A program made the position numbers and the translations under genes. The notes under the pieces were generated by a model. That model was not told the DNA's origin and searched no databases. It worked only from the letters and a program-made list of their open reading frames with translations. DNA of 64,000 bases from Actinoplanes sp. N902-109 (GTDB lineage Bacteria; Actinomycetota; Actinomycetes; Mycobacteriales; Micromonosporaceae): assembly GCF_000389965.1 (NCBI RefSeq), contig NC_021191.1, positions 6,883,501-6,947,500 of the forward strand, read 5' to 3'. Below are positions 41,230 through 49,743 of the stretch, piece by piece. Within the stretch, counting starts at the first letter, position 1. Every line of letters starts with the position of its first letter.

Positions 41230-42944
41230 GCACACTCGACCGCGGCCGCTACGCCGCCCTGTACGGGCCCACCACCGGTGACCGGATCCGGCTGGCCGAC
41301 ACCAACCTGCTGATCGAGATCGAGGAGGACCGCAGCGCCGGCCCGGTCCCCGGCGACGAGGTGGTGTTCGGCGGCGGCAAGGTGATCCGCGAGTCGATGG
41401 GCCAGTCCCGCGCCACCCGCGCCGAGGGCACCCCGGACACCGTGATCACCGGCGCGGTGATCCTGGACCACTGGGGCATCATCAAGGCCGATGTGGGCAT
41501 CCGCGACGGGCGCATCGTCGCGCTGGGCAAGGCCGGCAACCCCGACACCATGGACGGCGTGCACCCCGGCCTGGTGATCGGCGCGGGCACCGAGATCATC
41601 GCGGGCAACGGCAGGATCCTCACCGCCGGGGCGATCGACAGCCACGTGCACCTGATCAGCCCGACCATTCTGGACACCGCGCTGGCCGCCGGCATCACCA
41701 CCATCATCGGTGGCGGCACCGGGCCCGCCGAGGGCACCAAGGCCACCACCGTCACGCCCAACTCCTGGCACCTCGCCCGGATGCTGGAGTCGCTGGACCA
41801 CTGGCCGATCAACGTGCTGCTGCTCGGCAAGGGCAACACCATGAGCGAGGACGCGCTCCGGGAGCAGCTGCGCGGCGGGGCCGGTGGCTTCAAACTGCAC
41901 GAGGACTGGGGTACGACGCCGGCCGTGATCGATGCGGCGCTGCGGGTCGCCGATGCCTCCGGGGTGCAGGTCGCCATCCACACCGACACGCTGAACGAGG
42001 CCGGGTTCGTCGAGGAGACGCTGCGGGCCATCGCCGGGCGGTCGATCCACGCCTACCACACCGAGGGCGCCGGCGGCGGGCACGCACCCGACATCATCAC
42101 CGTTGCCTCGTACGACAACGTGCTGCCGTCGTCGACCAACCCGACCCGGCCGTACACCCGCAACACCCTCAGCGAGCACCTCGACATGCTGATGGTCTGC
42201 CACCACCTCAACTCGGCGGTGCCGGAGGACCTCGCGTTCGCCGAGAGCCGCATCCGGCCCTCCACCATGGCGGCCGAGGACCTGCTGCACGACCTCGGCG
42301 CGATCTCGATGATCGGCTCGGACTCGCAGGCCATGGGCCGGGTCGGCGAGGTCGTCCTGCGCACCTGGCAGACCGCGCACGTGATGAAGGCCCGCCGCGG
42401 CGCGCTGCCCGGCGACGGCGCCGCCGACAACCTGCGCGCCCGCCGCTACGTCGCCAAGTACACGATCAACCCGGCGATCGCGCACGGCATGGCCGGTCAG
42501 GTCGGCTCGGTCGAGCCGGGCAAACTGGCCGACCTGGTGCTGTGGGACCCGGCGTTCTTCGGGGTCCGCCCGGCCCTGGTGATCAAGGGCGGCATGATCG
42601 CGGCGGCGCAGATGGGCGACGCCAACGCCTCGATCCCCACCCCGCAGCCGATGCTGCCGCGCCCGATGTTCGGGGCCTACGGCGTGGTGCCGGCCCAGAC
42701 GTCGCTGGCATTCGTGGCCCCGGCGGCGATCGACGCGCTGCTCGGCGATCGCATCGGGGTCAAGCGCACGCTGGTCGGGGTCGAGGACACCCGCTCGGTG
42801 GGCAAGGCCGACCTGCCGCTCAACGACGCGACCCCGCGCATCGAGGTCGAGCCGGACACCTTCACCGTGCGCATCGACGGCGAGGTCATCGAGCCCGACC
42901 CGGTGACCGAGCTGCCCATGGCCCAGCGCTACCACCTCTTCTGA
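41226..42944 (+). CDS. ureC: Urease alpha (catalytic) subunit
   Basis: 572 residues, GTG 41226. Nickel ligands and active-site residues are present: AIDSHVHLISP (HxH), the carbamylated Lys in GGAGGFKLHEDWG, QVAIHTDTLNEAG, AYHTEGAGGGHAPDI (His), the flap MVCHHLNSAVPED, and the Asp in MIGSDSQAMGR. Length and all motifs are normal, so it should be active once the accessory proteins insert nickel. Confidence 0.98.
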   Translation: MSTLDRGRYAALYGPTTGDRIRLADTNLLIEIEEDRSAGPVPGDEVVFGGGKVIRESMGQSRATRAEGTPDTVITGAVILDHWGIIKADVGIRDGRIVALGKAGNPDTMDGVHPGLVIGAGTEIIAGNGRILTAGAIDSHVHLISPTILDTALAAGITTIIGGGTGPAEGTKATTVTPNSWHLARMLESLDHWPINVLLLGKGNTMSEDALREQLRGGAGGFKLHEDWGTTPAVIDAALRVADASGVQVAIHTDTLNEAGFVEETLRAIAGRSIHAYHTEGAGGGHAPDIITVASYDNVLPSSTNPTRPYTRNTLSEHLDMLMVCHHLNSAVPEDLAFAESRIRPSTMAAEDLLHDLGAISMIGSDSQAMGRVGEVVLRTWQTAHVMKARRGALPGDGAADNLRARRYVAKYTINPAIAHGMAGQVGSVEPGKLADLVLWDPAFFGVRPALVIKGGMIAAAQMGDANASIPTPQPMLPRPMFGAYGVVPAQTSLAFVAPAAIDALLGDRIGVKRTLVGVEDTRSVGKADLPLNDATPRIEVEPDTFTVRIDGEVIEPDPVTELPMAQRYHLF

Positions 42945-43588
42945 TGAGCCTCGCGACGCTGCTGGTGCTGGCGGACGGGCGGCTGCCCTCGGGCGCGCAC
43001 GCACACTCCGGCGGCTTGGAGGCGGCGGTGTCCGCGGGCCGGGTGCGCGACCTCGACGGCGTGGCCGGTTTTCTCGACGGCAAGCTGCACACCACCGGGC
43101 TGGTCGCCGCCGCCTTCGCCGCGGCCGCCTGCGCCGGCCCCGCCCGCTGGGCCGAGCTCGACGACGCCCTCGACGCCCGCACCCCGGCACCGGCGCTGCG
43201 CCGGGCGTCACGCGCGCAGGGCCGGGCGCTGATCCGGGCCGGGCGGGCGATGTGGCCGCTCCCCGGGACCGGCCGGGAACCGCACCAGCCGGTCGCGTTG
43301 GGCGTGCTCGCCGCTGCCGCCGGTCTGCAGCCCCTCGCCGCCGCCGTGGCCGGGGCGCACGGGACGGTCACCGGGGCGGCCAGCGCGGCGGTGCGGTTGC
43401 TGGGGCTTGATCCGTACGCGGTGCATGCTCTGATCGCCCGGCTCGCCCCCGCCATCGACCGGATCGCGGCGGACGCCGCGGCCCGCGCCCACGACCCGGC
43501 CGACGACCTGCCGGCCGCGGGCGCCCCCCTGCTCGACATCGGCGCCGAGCTTCACGCCACCTGGGAGGTGCGTCTCTTTGCATCCTGA
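42944..43588 (+). CDS. ureF: Urease accessory protein UreF
   Basis: 214 residues: MSLATLLVLADGRLPSGAHA, HSGGLEAAVSAGRVRDLDGV, then helices through LLDIGAELHATWEVRLFAS. The all-helical fold acts with UreG and UreD in the GTP-dependent nickel-loading complex. TGATG overlap with ureC; ends 11 bp inside ureG. No ureE gene is present, so the His-rich UreG N-terminus may supply nickel. Confidence 0.93.
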   Translation: MSLATLLVLADGRLPSGAHAHSGGLEAAVSAGRVRDLDGVAGFLDGKLHTTGLVAAAFAAAACAGPARWAELDDALDARTPAPALRRASRAQGRALIRAGRAMWPLPGTGREPHQPVALGVLAAAAGLQPLAAAVAGAHGTVTGAASAAVRLLGLDPYAVHALIARLAPAIDRIAADAAARAHDPADDLPAAGAPLLDIGAELHATWEVRLFAS

Positions 43589-44282
43589 CGACCACACACA
43601 CGGTCCCGACGAGGTTCCGCACACCCACCCGGACCCCGGCGTCGACCCGCACACCCCGCTGGCCACCGGCCCGCGGGCGCTGCGCATCGGCATCGGTGGC
43701 CCGGTCGGTTCCGGCAAGACCGCGCTGGTCGCGGCGTTGTGCCGGGCGCTCGGCGGGGAACTGCGGCTGGCCGTGGTGACCAACGACATCTACACCACCG
43801 AGGACGCCGACTTCCTGCTGCGCAACGGGGTCCTGCCGGCCGACCGGATCCGCGCGGTGGAGACCGGCTGCTGCCCGCACACCGCCATCCGCGACGACAT
43901 CTCGGCCAACCTCGACGCGGTCGAGGACCTCGAGGCGACGCTCGGCCCGCTGGACCTGGTGCTGGTGGAGAGCGGCGGCGACAACCTCACCGCGACGTTC
44001 AGCAAGGGCCTGATCGACAGGCAGATCTTCGTGGTCGACGTGGCCGGCGGCGACAAGGTGCCCCGCAAGGGCGGGCCCGGCGTCACCACCGCGGACCTGC
44101 TGGTCATCAACAAGACCGACCTGGCCCCGCTGGTCGGCGCGGACCTGTCGGTGATGGACCGCGACGCCCGCGCCCGCCGCGGCGACCTGCCCACGGTGTT
44201 CCAGTCGCTGACCGAGGACCGCTCCGCGACCGCGGTCGCCGACTGGATCCGCGGGCTGGTCGCGGCCCGCGTCCCGGCCTGA
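43578..44282 (+). CDS. ureG: Urease accessory GTPase UreG with His-rich N-terminus
   Basis: 234 residues from a TTG start. The N-terminus has eight His in about 25 residues (HPDDHTHGPDEVPHTHPDPG), a probable nickel store. The GTPase core is RIGIGGPVGSGKTALVAAL (P-loop), AVVTNDIYTTEDA, TGCCPHTAIRDD (metal-binding Cys-Pro-His) and LVINKTDLAPLVG. It drives nickel insertion into UreC. Longer than the usual ~205 residues because of the His-rich extension. Confidence 0.95.
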   Translation: MHPDDHTHGPDEVPHTHPDPGVDPHTPLATGPRALRIGIGGPVGSGKTALVAALCRALGGELRLAVVTNDIYTTEDADFLLRNGVLPADRIRAVETGCCPHTAIRDDISANLDAVEDLEATLGPLDLVLVESGGDNLTATFSKGLIDRQIFVVDVAGGDKVPRKGGPGVTTADLLVINKTDLAPLVGADLSVMDRDARARRGDLPTVFQSLTEDRSATAVADWIRGLVAARVPA

Positions 44283-44284
44283 CG

Positions 44285-45046
44285 GTGCGGGCCCGCGCTC
44301 ACCTGGTCGCGCAGGCGGACGGCCGCGGCGGCACCCGCCCGGCCGTCCTGCGCGGCGAATCGCCGTTGCTGCTGCGGCGCACCGGCCCGCGCGGCGGCGA
44401 CCTCACCGTGCACCTGGTCGGCGGCGCGGCCGGTCCGTTGCGCGGCGACGACCTGCGCCTCGACCTCGAGGTCGGTCCCGGCGCCCGGCTCACCGTGCAC
44501 AGCGTGGCGGCGCAACTCGCCCTGCCCGGCCGCCCCGGCCTGCCGGCGTCGCGCCTGGAGATCCACGCCACGGTGGCGGCCGGCGGCACCCTGCTCTGGG
44601 CCCCGGAACCCCTCATCGCCGCGGCCGGCTGCGACCACCAGGCTGTCACCACGGTCACCGTCGACGACGGTGGCACCCTGCTGTGGCGCGACGACCTGGT
44701 CTGCGGCCGGCACGCGGAACCCGCCGGCTCCGCCCGCGCCGGCACGCTCGTCCGTTACGCCGGCCGCACCCTTTATCGCCACGAGCTCACGGTGGGCCCG
44801 GCGGCCCCGGGCTGGTCCGGCGCCGTCGTGCTGGGCGGGGGCCGTGCGGTCGGCACCCTCGTCATGGTCGGCCAGACCCAGACCGGCCCAACCCAGACCG
44901 GCCCGATCCTGCTCGGCGGTGACGCGGTGCTGATGCCGCTGGCCGGTCCGGGATCGCTGGCCACAGCGGTCGGCCCCGACATCCGCACGGTCCGCGCCGC
45001 CCTCGACCCGCTCTGCGTGCTCCCGCGCGCCCGGCAACCGGTCTGA
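44285..45046 (+). CDS. ureD: Urease accessory protein UreD
   Basis: 253 residues from GTG 44285, two bases after ureG. The sequence RARAHLVAQADGRGGTRPAV, GDDLRLDLEVGPGARLTVHS, GTLLWAPEPLIAAAGCDHQA and LLWRDDLVCGRHAEPAG matches UreD/UreH scaffolds. The protein bridges UreF-UreG to the apoenzyme. It ends the operon ureABCFGD before a hairpin. Confidence 0.9.
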   Translation: MRARAHLVAQADGRGGTRPAVLRGESPLLLRRTGPRGGDLTVHLVGGAAGPLRGDDLRLDLEVGPGARLTVHSVAAQLALPGRPGLPASRLEIHATVAAGGTLLWAPEPLIAAAGCDHQAVTTVTVDDGGTLLWRDDLVCGRHAEPAGSARAGTLVRYAGRTLYRHELTVGPAAPGWSGAVVLGGGRAVGTLVMVGQTQTGPTQTGPILLGGDAVLMPLAGPGSLATAVGPDIRTVRAALDPLCVLPRARQPV

Positions 45047-45077
45047 CCGGCCCGGGAATCGGCCGGTGGGCAACGGT

Positions 45078-45108
45078 GAAGGTGGGCCCCGAACCAGGAC
45101 CCACCTTC
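45078..45108. terminator. Hairpin between ureD and sigma factor gene
   Basis: GAAGGTGGG (45078-45086) and CCCACCTTC (45100-45108) form a 9-bp stem with a 13-base loop between convergent genes. It is probably a shared bidirectional terminator; no T-run is seen. Confidence 0.6.
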
Positions 45109-45145
45109 GCTGTGCGTCGTGACCCCTTCCCCAGGGTCGCGCCGG

Positions 45146-46057
45146 CTATGCCGCCCTGGTCGCGAACGCGATCGGGACGCCGTGGCTGTCCGTCAGCGCC
45201 AGCCGGGTGCTCAGGTTGCCCTGCTCGGCGACCCGGGCGAAGTACTCGTTGCGGCGGCGGTGCTGACAGCCCTTGCGGGTACGCGGACCACCCGCGGCCA
45301 CGGTCAGCAGCTCCGGGGCCAGCGAGCTGTTCAGGCCCTCCCGCAGCAACCGCAGCGCCTCGGTGCGCAGCTGGGAGATCCGCGACTCGGTGACGCCGAG
45401 CTCGGCGGCCACCTCGCTGAGCGGTTGCTCCTGCAGGAACGACTGGGTCACCACCATCCGCAGGCGTTCCGGCAGCGCCTGGATCGCCTGGTGCAGGTAG
45501 CCGAGCCGTTCCCGCTTGAGCAGCAGGTCCTCGGGGCCCTCGGAGGTCTCGGGCACCATCTCCTCGGCCGCGCCCGTCGGGAAGCCCTGCAGGCTGAGCA
45601 ACGCGGCTTTCTGCACGTCGTCCTCGACCGAGGCCAGCTCGGCGACGCCGATGCCGAGCATCTCGGCCACCTCGGCCTCGCTGGGCGTACGGCCCAGGGC
45701 GGCGGTGAGCTCCTGACGGGCCTGCGCGGTCCGGCGGGCCCGGGCCCGGACCGAGCGGCTGGCCCAGTCCTGCCCGCGCAGCTCGTCGAGGAGCGCACCC
45801 CGGATGCGCACGGCGGCGAAGCGGTGGAACGGGATGCCGCGGCTCGGGTCGAAGGTGCGTGCGGCACCGAGGAGCGCGGCGAAGCCCGCGGACGACAGGT
45901 CGTCCGAGTGGACGTGCCCGGGAACACGGTTCAGCAGTTCCCGGACCAGGTGGCCGACCATCGGCATATGTTCGCGGACGAGGTCCTCGATGTCGCGCGC
46001 TGATGGCGCGTCGTGGGTGATGCCGATGGTGGCGGGGAGATCGGTCGTGGCAGTCAC
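45146..46057 (-). CDS. FliA/WhiG-family sigma factor
   Basis: 303 residues from GTG 46057 with GAGGAGG upstream. Region 2: LVREHMPMVGHLVRELLNRV, SDDLSSAGFAALLGAARTFD, PFHRFAAVRIRGALLDELRG and QDWASRSVRARARRT, the last typical of sigma-28/WhiG. Region 3: LGRTPSEAEVAEMLGIGVAE; region 4: LPERLRMVVTQSFLQEQPLS. A basic C-terminal extension of some 45 residues (TRKGCQHRRRNEYFARVAEQ) follows. In motile-spore actinomycetes this class drives flagellar or sporulation genes. Confidence 0.9.
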   Translation of the reverse strand: MTATTDLPATIGITHDAPSARDIEDLVREHMPMVGHLVRELLNRVPGHVHSDDLSSAGFAALLGAARTFDPSRGIPFHRFAAVRIRGALLDELRGQDWASRSVRARARRTAQARQELTAALGRTPSEAEVAEMLGIGVAELASVEDDVQKAALLSLQGFPTGAAEEMVPETSEGPEDLLLKRERLGYLHQAIQALPERLRMVVTQSFLQEQPLSEVAAELGVTESRISQLRTEALRLLREGLNSSLAPELLTVAAGGPRTRKGCQHRRRNEYFARVAEQGNLSTRLALTDSHGVPIAFATRAA

Positions 46058-46275
46058 GGAGTCCTCCTCGCTCGTACGAGGACCGGCGCTGATCCGGCCC
46101 GTTGAGGAAGACATTCGCGGCCGTGGGGTGCATTTGCGGCCGAACTCGGTTGCTTTTCCGGTGTATTTCACGAAAAAGACTCAGGTCACCGGCGCGGGAC
46201 CCGCCCGCCCGGACCCGCCGGACACAAGGAGAAGACCGGCCGCGGAGGCGACCGGTCGGTGGTGAGCGGCTGCGT

Positions 46276-46533
46276 TCAGCCGGCGAAGTGCGGGCTGCGC
46301 TGAAGCGCGGTGCCGGTGCACAACTCGCTGCGCACCCAGCTCATCCGGCGGACCGCGATCTCCGGATGATCGCCGAACTCCTCGGCAACGGACGCGGCGC
46401 AGCCATCGCTGCCGTGCCGCAGAATCATCGCCGTCACGGTCTGCTCGACCGTCTCACGGCTGGGGCACTGGGACGGCTGCAGGTCGGAGACGAAAAGCGC
46501 CTCCGCCGCCAGGTCCTGCACGGTGCTGATCAT
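46276..46533 (-). CDS. Small conserved-type protein, unknown function
   Basis: 85 residues, ATG 46533. ISTVQDLAAEALFVSDLQPS, RETVEQTVTAMILRHGSDGC and VAEEFGDHPEIAVRRMSWVR are typical of short uncharacterised actinobacterial proteins. Three Cys are present. Tandem 18-bp palindromic repeats lie about 115-170 bp upstream of the start and may control it. Confidence 0.65.
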   Translation of the reverse strand: MISTVQDLAAEALFVSDLQPSQCPSRETVEQTVTAMILRHGSDGCAASVAEEFGDHPEIAVRRMSWVRSELCTGTALQRSPHFAG

Positions 46534-46646
46534 GTCGAAACTCCCCGATGTGCGACCACGTGGTCGGATGCCGGCCGGCGTTCACGCCGGTGCCGACGTC
46601 CGCTCGGGGATCAGCTCGGGCGGCACGTCCGCACCGGAACGAACTT

Positions 46647-46700
46647 CGATACCGAAACAAACTCCGATACCGAAACGAACTTCGATACCGAAACGAACTT
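46647..46700. repeat. Tandem 18-bp repeats (x3) with internal palindrome
   Basis: Three direct copies of an 18-bp unit based on CGATACCGAAACGAACTT, with partial copies on each side. Each junction creates TTCGATACCGAA, an imperfect inverted repeat. The block is in the gap upstream of the 85-residue gene and looks like a stacked operator. Confidence 0.7.
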
Positions 46701-46804
46701 CGATGCGCCGGCGGGCGGTTTCCACTGTAACGCGCCGAAGAGGCGGGTGACCGGCACTCGGTCGCCCGCCTCTCCGATGTCCGTCCCGCCGATGTCCGTC
46801 CCGG

Positions 46805-49249
46805 TCAGCCGTCGGTGTCCGCGGTGTCGTCCCCGCCGTCGCCGATGCCGGGGGTGTAGCCGTCGCCGTTGATGTTGGTGGGCGGAATCACCGGCGTGGT
46901 GGTCGTCTCCACCGCGCCGGTGGGCGAGGACTTCACGCCGTCGGACGGCGGCCCGGGTACGACCTGCCCGTCGCTGCCGCTGTTGTTGTTGCCGCCGTTG
47001 CCACCGTCGGTCCCGCCGTCGGTGCCACCATCCGTGCCGCCGTCCGTACCGCCGCCGTCCGTACCGCCGCCGTTGTTGCCGCCGCCGTTGTTGTTGCCCC
47101 CGTTGTTGTTGCCGCCGTTGGTCGGCGCCGAGGAACTGCCCGACGGGGTGTCACCGGGGTTCTGCCCGTCGGACGGGCTGCCCGGGTCGGCCGGGTCGAC
47201 CGGCACCGGCACCACCACGCCGTTCGGGGCGACCGAGATGCCGGGGACGGGGTTGGCGTTGGTCGGGATCGGGCCGAGCCGGACCTGGCCGTTGCTCAGG
47301 TGCTCGACCGGGCGCGACGGCTCCCCCGGTTTGGGCGACACGTAGGTGTCACAGGTCTCGCCGTCGAGCTGGAACACCATCGGCGCCGCGTTGCTGGCGT
47401 CGTAGCGCCCGCTGAACTGCAGCGTGGTGGTCGCCTGCGGGTCCAGCGCCGCGCTGCCGCGCACCGTGACCTGCTGTTGCTGCTGGTCCAGCCGGGTCTT
47501 GCCGTTGCCCGAGACGATCTGGTCGCCGGGCATGAGGAACCACAGCTTCCAGTTGTCGATGGCCCGGGAGTCACGGTTGGCCACGGTGACGGCGGCCTTG
47601 AACCGGTTGCCGTCGTCGGACCAGACCGCATAGCTGACCACGCACTTGGTGCTCTGCGGCGGCTGCGGGGCCACCGCGTTGGTGATCGTCTCCCGGCCCG
47701 GGTCGTTGGCCATCGCGGCGAAACTCCAGGCGAGCACGCCCACGCCGACGACCGCGCCGGCCACGACGACGGCCCGGCGCTGAGTGGTGCCGAACCGCCG
47801 GGGCCGCGGCACCCGCGCCGGGGCGGTCACACCGGGCCGGTCGATCGGCGGCGCCCCGGCACCGCCGAGCGCCGGCGGACGAGCCGGGGACGCGGTGCTG
47901 ACGGCCGGTCGCAGCGCGGGCTTGGCATCGGTGGTGTCGGCGGGCCCGTCGGCGGGCTCGGTGCCGAACGGACCGGGGTGGGGAGCGGGGAAGCCCGGCC
48001 CGTGCGGCGGCGCCGACACCGGCGGGGCGGAAGCACCCGCGGCCGGCGGGGCGAAAGCACCGGCACCGGCCGCCGAAGGCGGCACCGGGCCGAACCGGCT
48101 GTTGCGGGCCGAGCGCGGTGCGGGCGCGACCGGCGGGGCCGATGCGGGCGGGGCGGACGCGACCGGGCCGGCCGCGGCTTCGATCCCGGCGATGGAGACC
48201 GGCGGCACGGTAGCGCCGGGAGCCGGCGAGACCGGCGCGGCCTGGGCCGGCACCGCGGCCACACCGCGGCCGGGCGCCTGCTCAGGAACCCGGGCCTGCC
48301 CGGCGTGGCCCCGGCCGAACGCATCGGTGTAGGCGTAGGAGCCCGGCAGGATGGTGGTGTCCTCGCCCGAGTCGGCCCAGTCCGGCACGAACGCCCGGGC
48401 GGCCGGGACCCCGGCCGAGACGGTGCCCAGCACGTGGGCGAGCTCGGCGCTGGACGGCCGGTCGGACGGACGCTTCTGCAGGCAGCTGGCGATCAGCGCG
48501 GCCACGGCGCTGGGCAGGCCCTCGACCGGCGGCAGCGGCTCGGGCTCGGTGTACTGGTGGGCGCGCAGCAGGGCGGTCGTGGTGCCGACGTCCCACGGCA
48601 GCTGGCCGATCAGCGTGCGGTAGATCAGCAGGCCCACCGCGTACACGTCGGTGGCCGGGCTGACCTGGCCGCCCTCGAGGCGCTCGGGCGCCAGATAGGC
48701 CGGGGTGCCCAGCAGGCTGCCGTCCGGGTCGATGTCGTTCTCGCCGATCAGCGCGGAGATGCCGAAGTCGACGACCTTGGCCCCGGCCGGGGTGAGCATG
48801 ACGTTGGCCGGGGTCACGTCGCGGTGCACGATCCCCCGGGCATGGGCCGCGGCCAGGGCCGCGGAGACCTCCGCGCTGATCCGCACGGCCGCGGGCCAGG
48901 GCAGGCGGCGCACCCGGGCCAGCACGGCGGCCAGCGACTCGCCGTCGACCAGCTCCATCACCACGTACGGCACCGGCTCCCCGTCGACCGTGGTCGCCTC
49001 GCCGTAGTCGTACACATTGGTGATGTGCGGATGGCTGAGCCGCGCGGCGGCCTGAGCCTCTGCCCGCAGCCGGCGCCGGAACGAGGGGTCGGCGCTCGTC
49101 GACGGGGGCAGCACCTTGACCGCCACCTGCCGCCCGAGGACCTCGTCGAACCCTCGCCACACCACTGACATCCCGCCGGCACCGAGCCGCTCGACCAACC
49201 GGTATCGGTTGGCAAGCAGGCTGGAGCCGGGCAGGTCCGTCGTGCTCAT
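46805..49249 (-). CDS. Membrane Ser/Thr protein kinase with CBM2-like outer domain
   Basis: 814 residues, ATG 49249. Kinase domain, residues about 12-270: RLGAGGMSVVWRGF (P-loop), VAVKVLPP (Lys), GIVHRDVTPANVML (catalytic loop, with Thr where most kinases have Lys), AKVVDFGISALIG (DFG) and GTPAYLAPERLEGG. A Pro/Ala-rich juxtamembrane linker (about 270-480) precedes one transmembrane helix (RAVVVAGAVVGVGVLAWSFA). The outer part has CVVSYAVWSDDGNRFKAAVT, IDNWKLWFLMPGDQIVSG and YDASNAAPMVFQLDGETC, the CBM2 pattern, then a long Gly/Asn/Asp/Thr linker. It probably senses wall or extracellular polysaccharide. Confidence 0.9.
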   Translation of the reverse strand: MSTTDLPGSSLLANRYRLVERLGAGGMSVVWRGFDEVLGRQVAVKVLPPSTSADPSFRRRLRAEAQAAARLSHPHITNVYDYGEATTVDGEPVPYVVMELVDGESLAAVLARVRRLPWPAAVRISAEVSAALAAAHARGIVHRDVTPANVMLTPAGAKVVDFGISALIGENDIDPDGSLLGTPAYLAPERLEGGQVSPATDVYAVGLLIYRTLIGQLPWDVGTTTALLRAHQYTEPEPLPPVEGLPSAVAALIASCLQKRPSDRPSSAELAHVLGTVSAGVPAARAFVPDWADSGEDTTILPGSYAYTDAFGRGHAGQARVPEQAPGRGVAAVPAQAAPVSPAPGATVPPVSIAGIEAAAGPVASAPPASAPPVAPAPRSARNSRFGPVPPSAAGAGAFAPPAAGASAPPVSAPPHGPGFPAPHPGPFGTEPADGPADTTDAKPALRPAVSTASPARPPALGGAGAPPIDRPGVTAPARVPRPRRFGTTQRRAVVVAGAVVGVGVLAWSFAAMANDPGRETITNAVAPQPPQSTKCVVSYAVWSDDGNRFKAAVTVANRDSRAIDNWKLWFLMPGDQIVSGNGKTRLDQQQQQVTVRGSAALDPQATTTLQFSGRYDASNAAPMVFQLDGETCDTYVSPKPGEPSRPVEHLSNGQVRLGPIPTNANPVPGISVAPNGVVVPVPVDPADPGSPSDGQNPGDTPSGSSSAPTNGGNNNGGNNNGGGNNGGGTDGGGTDGGTDGGTDGGTDGGNGGNNNSGSDGQVVPGPPSDGVKSSPTGAVETTTTPVIPPTNINGDGYTPGIGDGGDDTADTDG

Positions 49250-49743
49250 GTGCCCCCACATGCGCGATCGGATGAAACACCGGAAGCACACCGCCATGTG
49301 TCCCGGCGCCGGGGCGCCCCGTGTCCACCGTTGGACCGAGCATCCCCCATCGACGCCGGGGATGTTAGCCGACGTTCGGTCACTGTCTCGACTCGTCTGC
49401 GTGGCGAATGACCTGCGGCTGGTCACCGTCCGTCCCGCGGCAACCGCTTGCGGTGCACATCGGAGGTTTAAAAGGTATGTCCTGGTCACGGCTGTATAGA
49501 TGGGCGTACGAGACAGTCCGTGGGAGAAATGCCCGCTTCGCGAGTACTTGCGGGTACATCCCGGCAAAACGGTCATCTACCTGCGCATCTGCACGTGCAG
49601 CGACACTTGCATCACGCTTCGGCGACACGTGAACAACTTTCCGGTACGGCCGCCGTGTTGCGTGCCGCGAGGGAATGACCTGGGGCACCCCGCCCGATCG
49701 GATGAATTGCGCCCGACGATCATGCTTTGTTCCCCATCGTGAC
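49250..49743. other. 494-bp intergenic region without a clear gene
   Basis: Between the kinase start and the end of cphA, and lower in GC than its neighbours. The kinase promoter must lie at its left side. One short rightward ORF (49477-49632, 51 codons, preceded by GGAGG) is possible but has Cys/Arg-rich composition unlike real proteins. CCCCATCG/CGATGGGG (49732-49755) forms an 8-bp hairpin at the cphA stop, a possible weak terminator. Confidence 0.5.

Noticed and set aside
40965..43211. 748-codon minus-strand open frame opposite ureB, ureC and ureF
   Set aside because: Antisense shadow of three unmistakable urease genes; no domain or start signal.
47300..49168. 622-codon plus-strand open frame opposite the kinase gene
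   Set aside because: Arg/Gly-rich antisense frame without domain or ribosome-binding site; the kinase on the minus strand is clear.
49477..49632. Short rightward ORF with GGAGG upstream between kinase and cphA
   Set aside because: Only 51 codons, Arg/Ser/Cys-rich, no family; the GGAGG may be chance. Noted in the intergenic entry instead.
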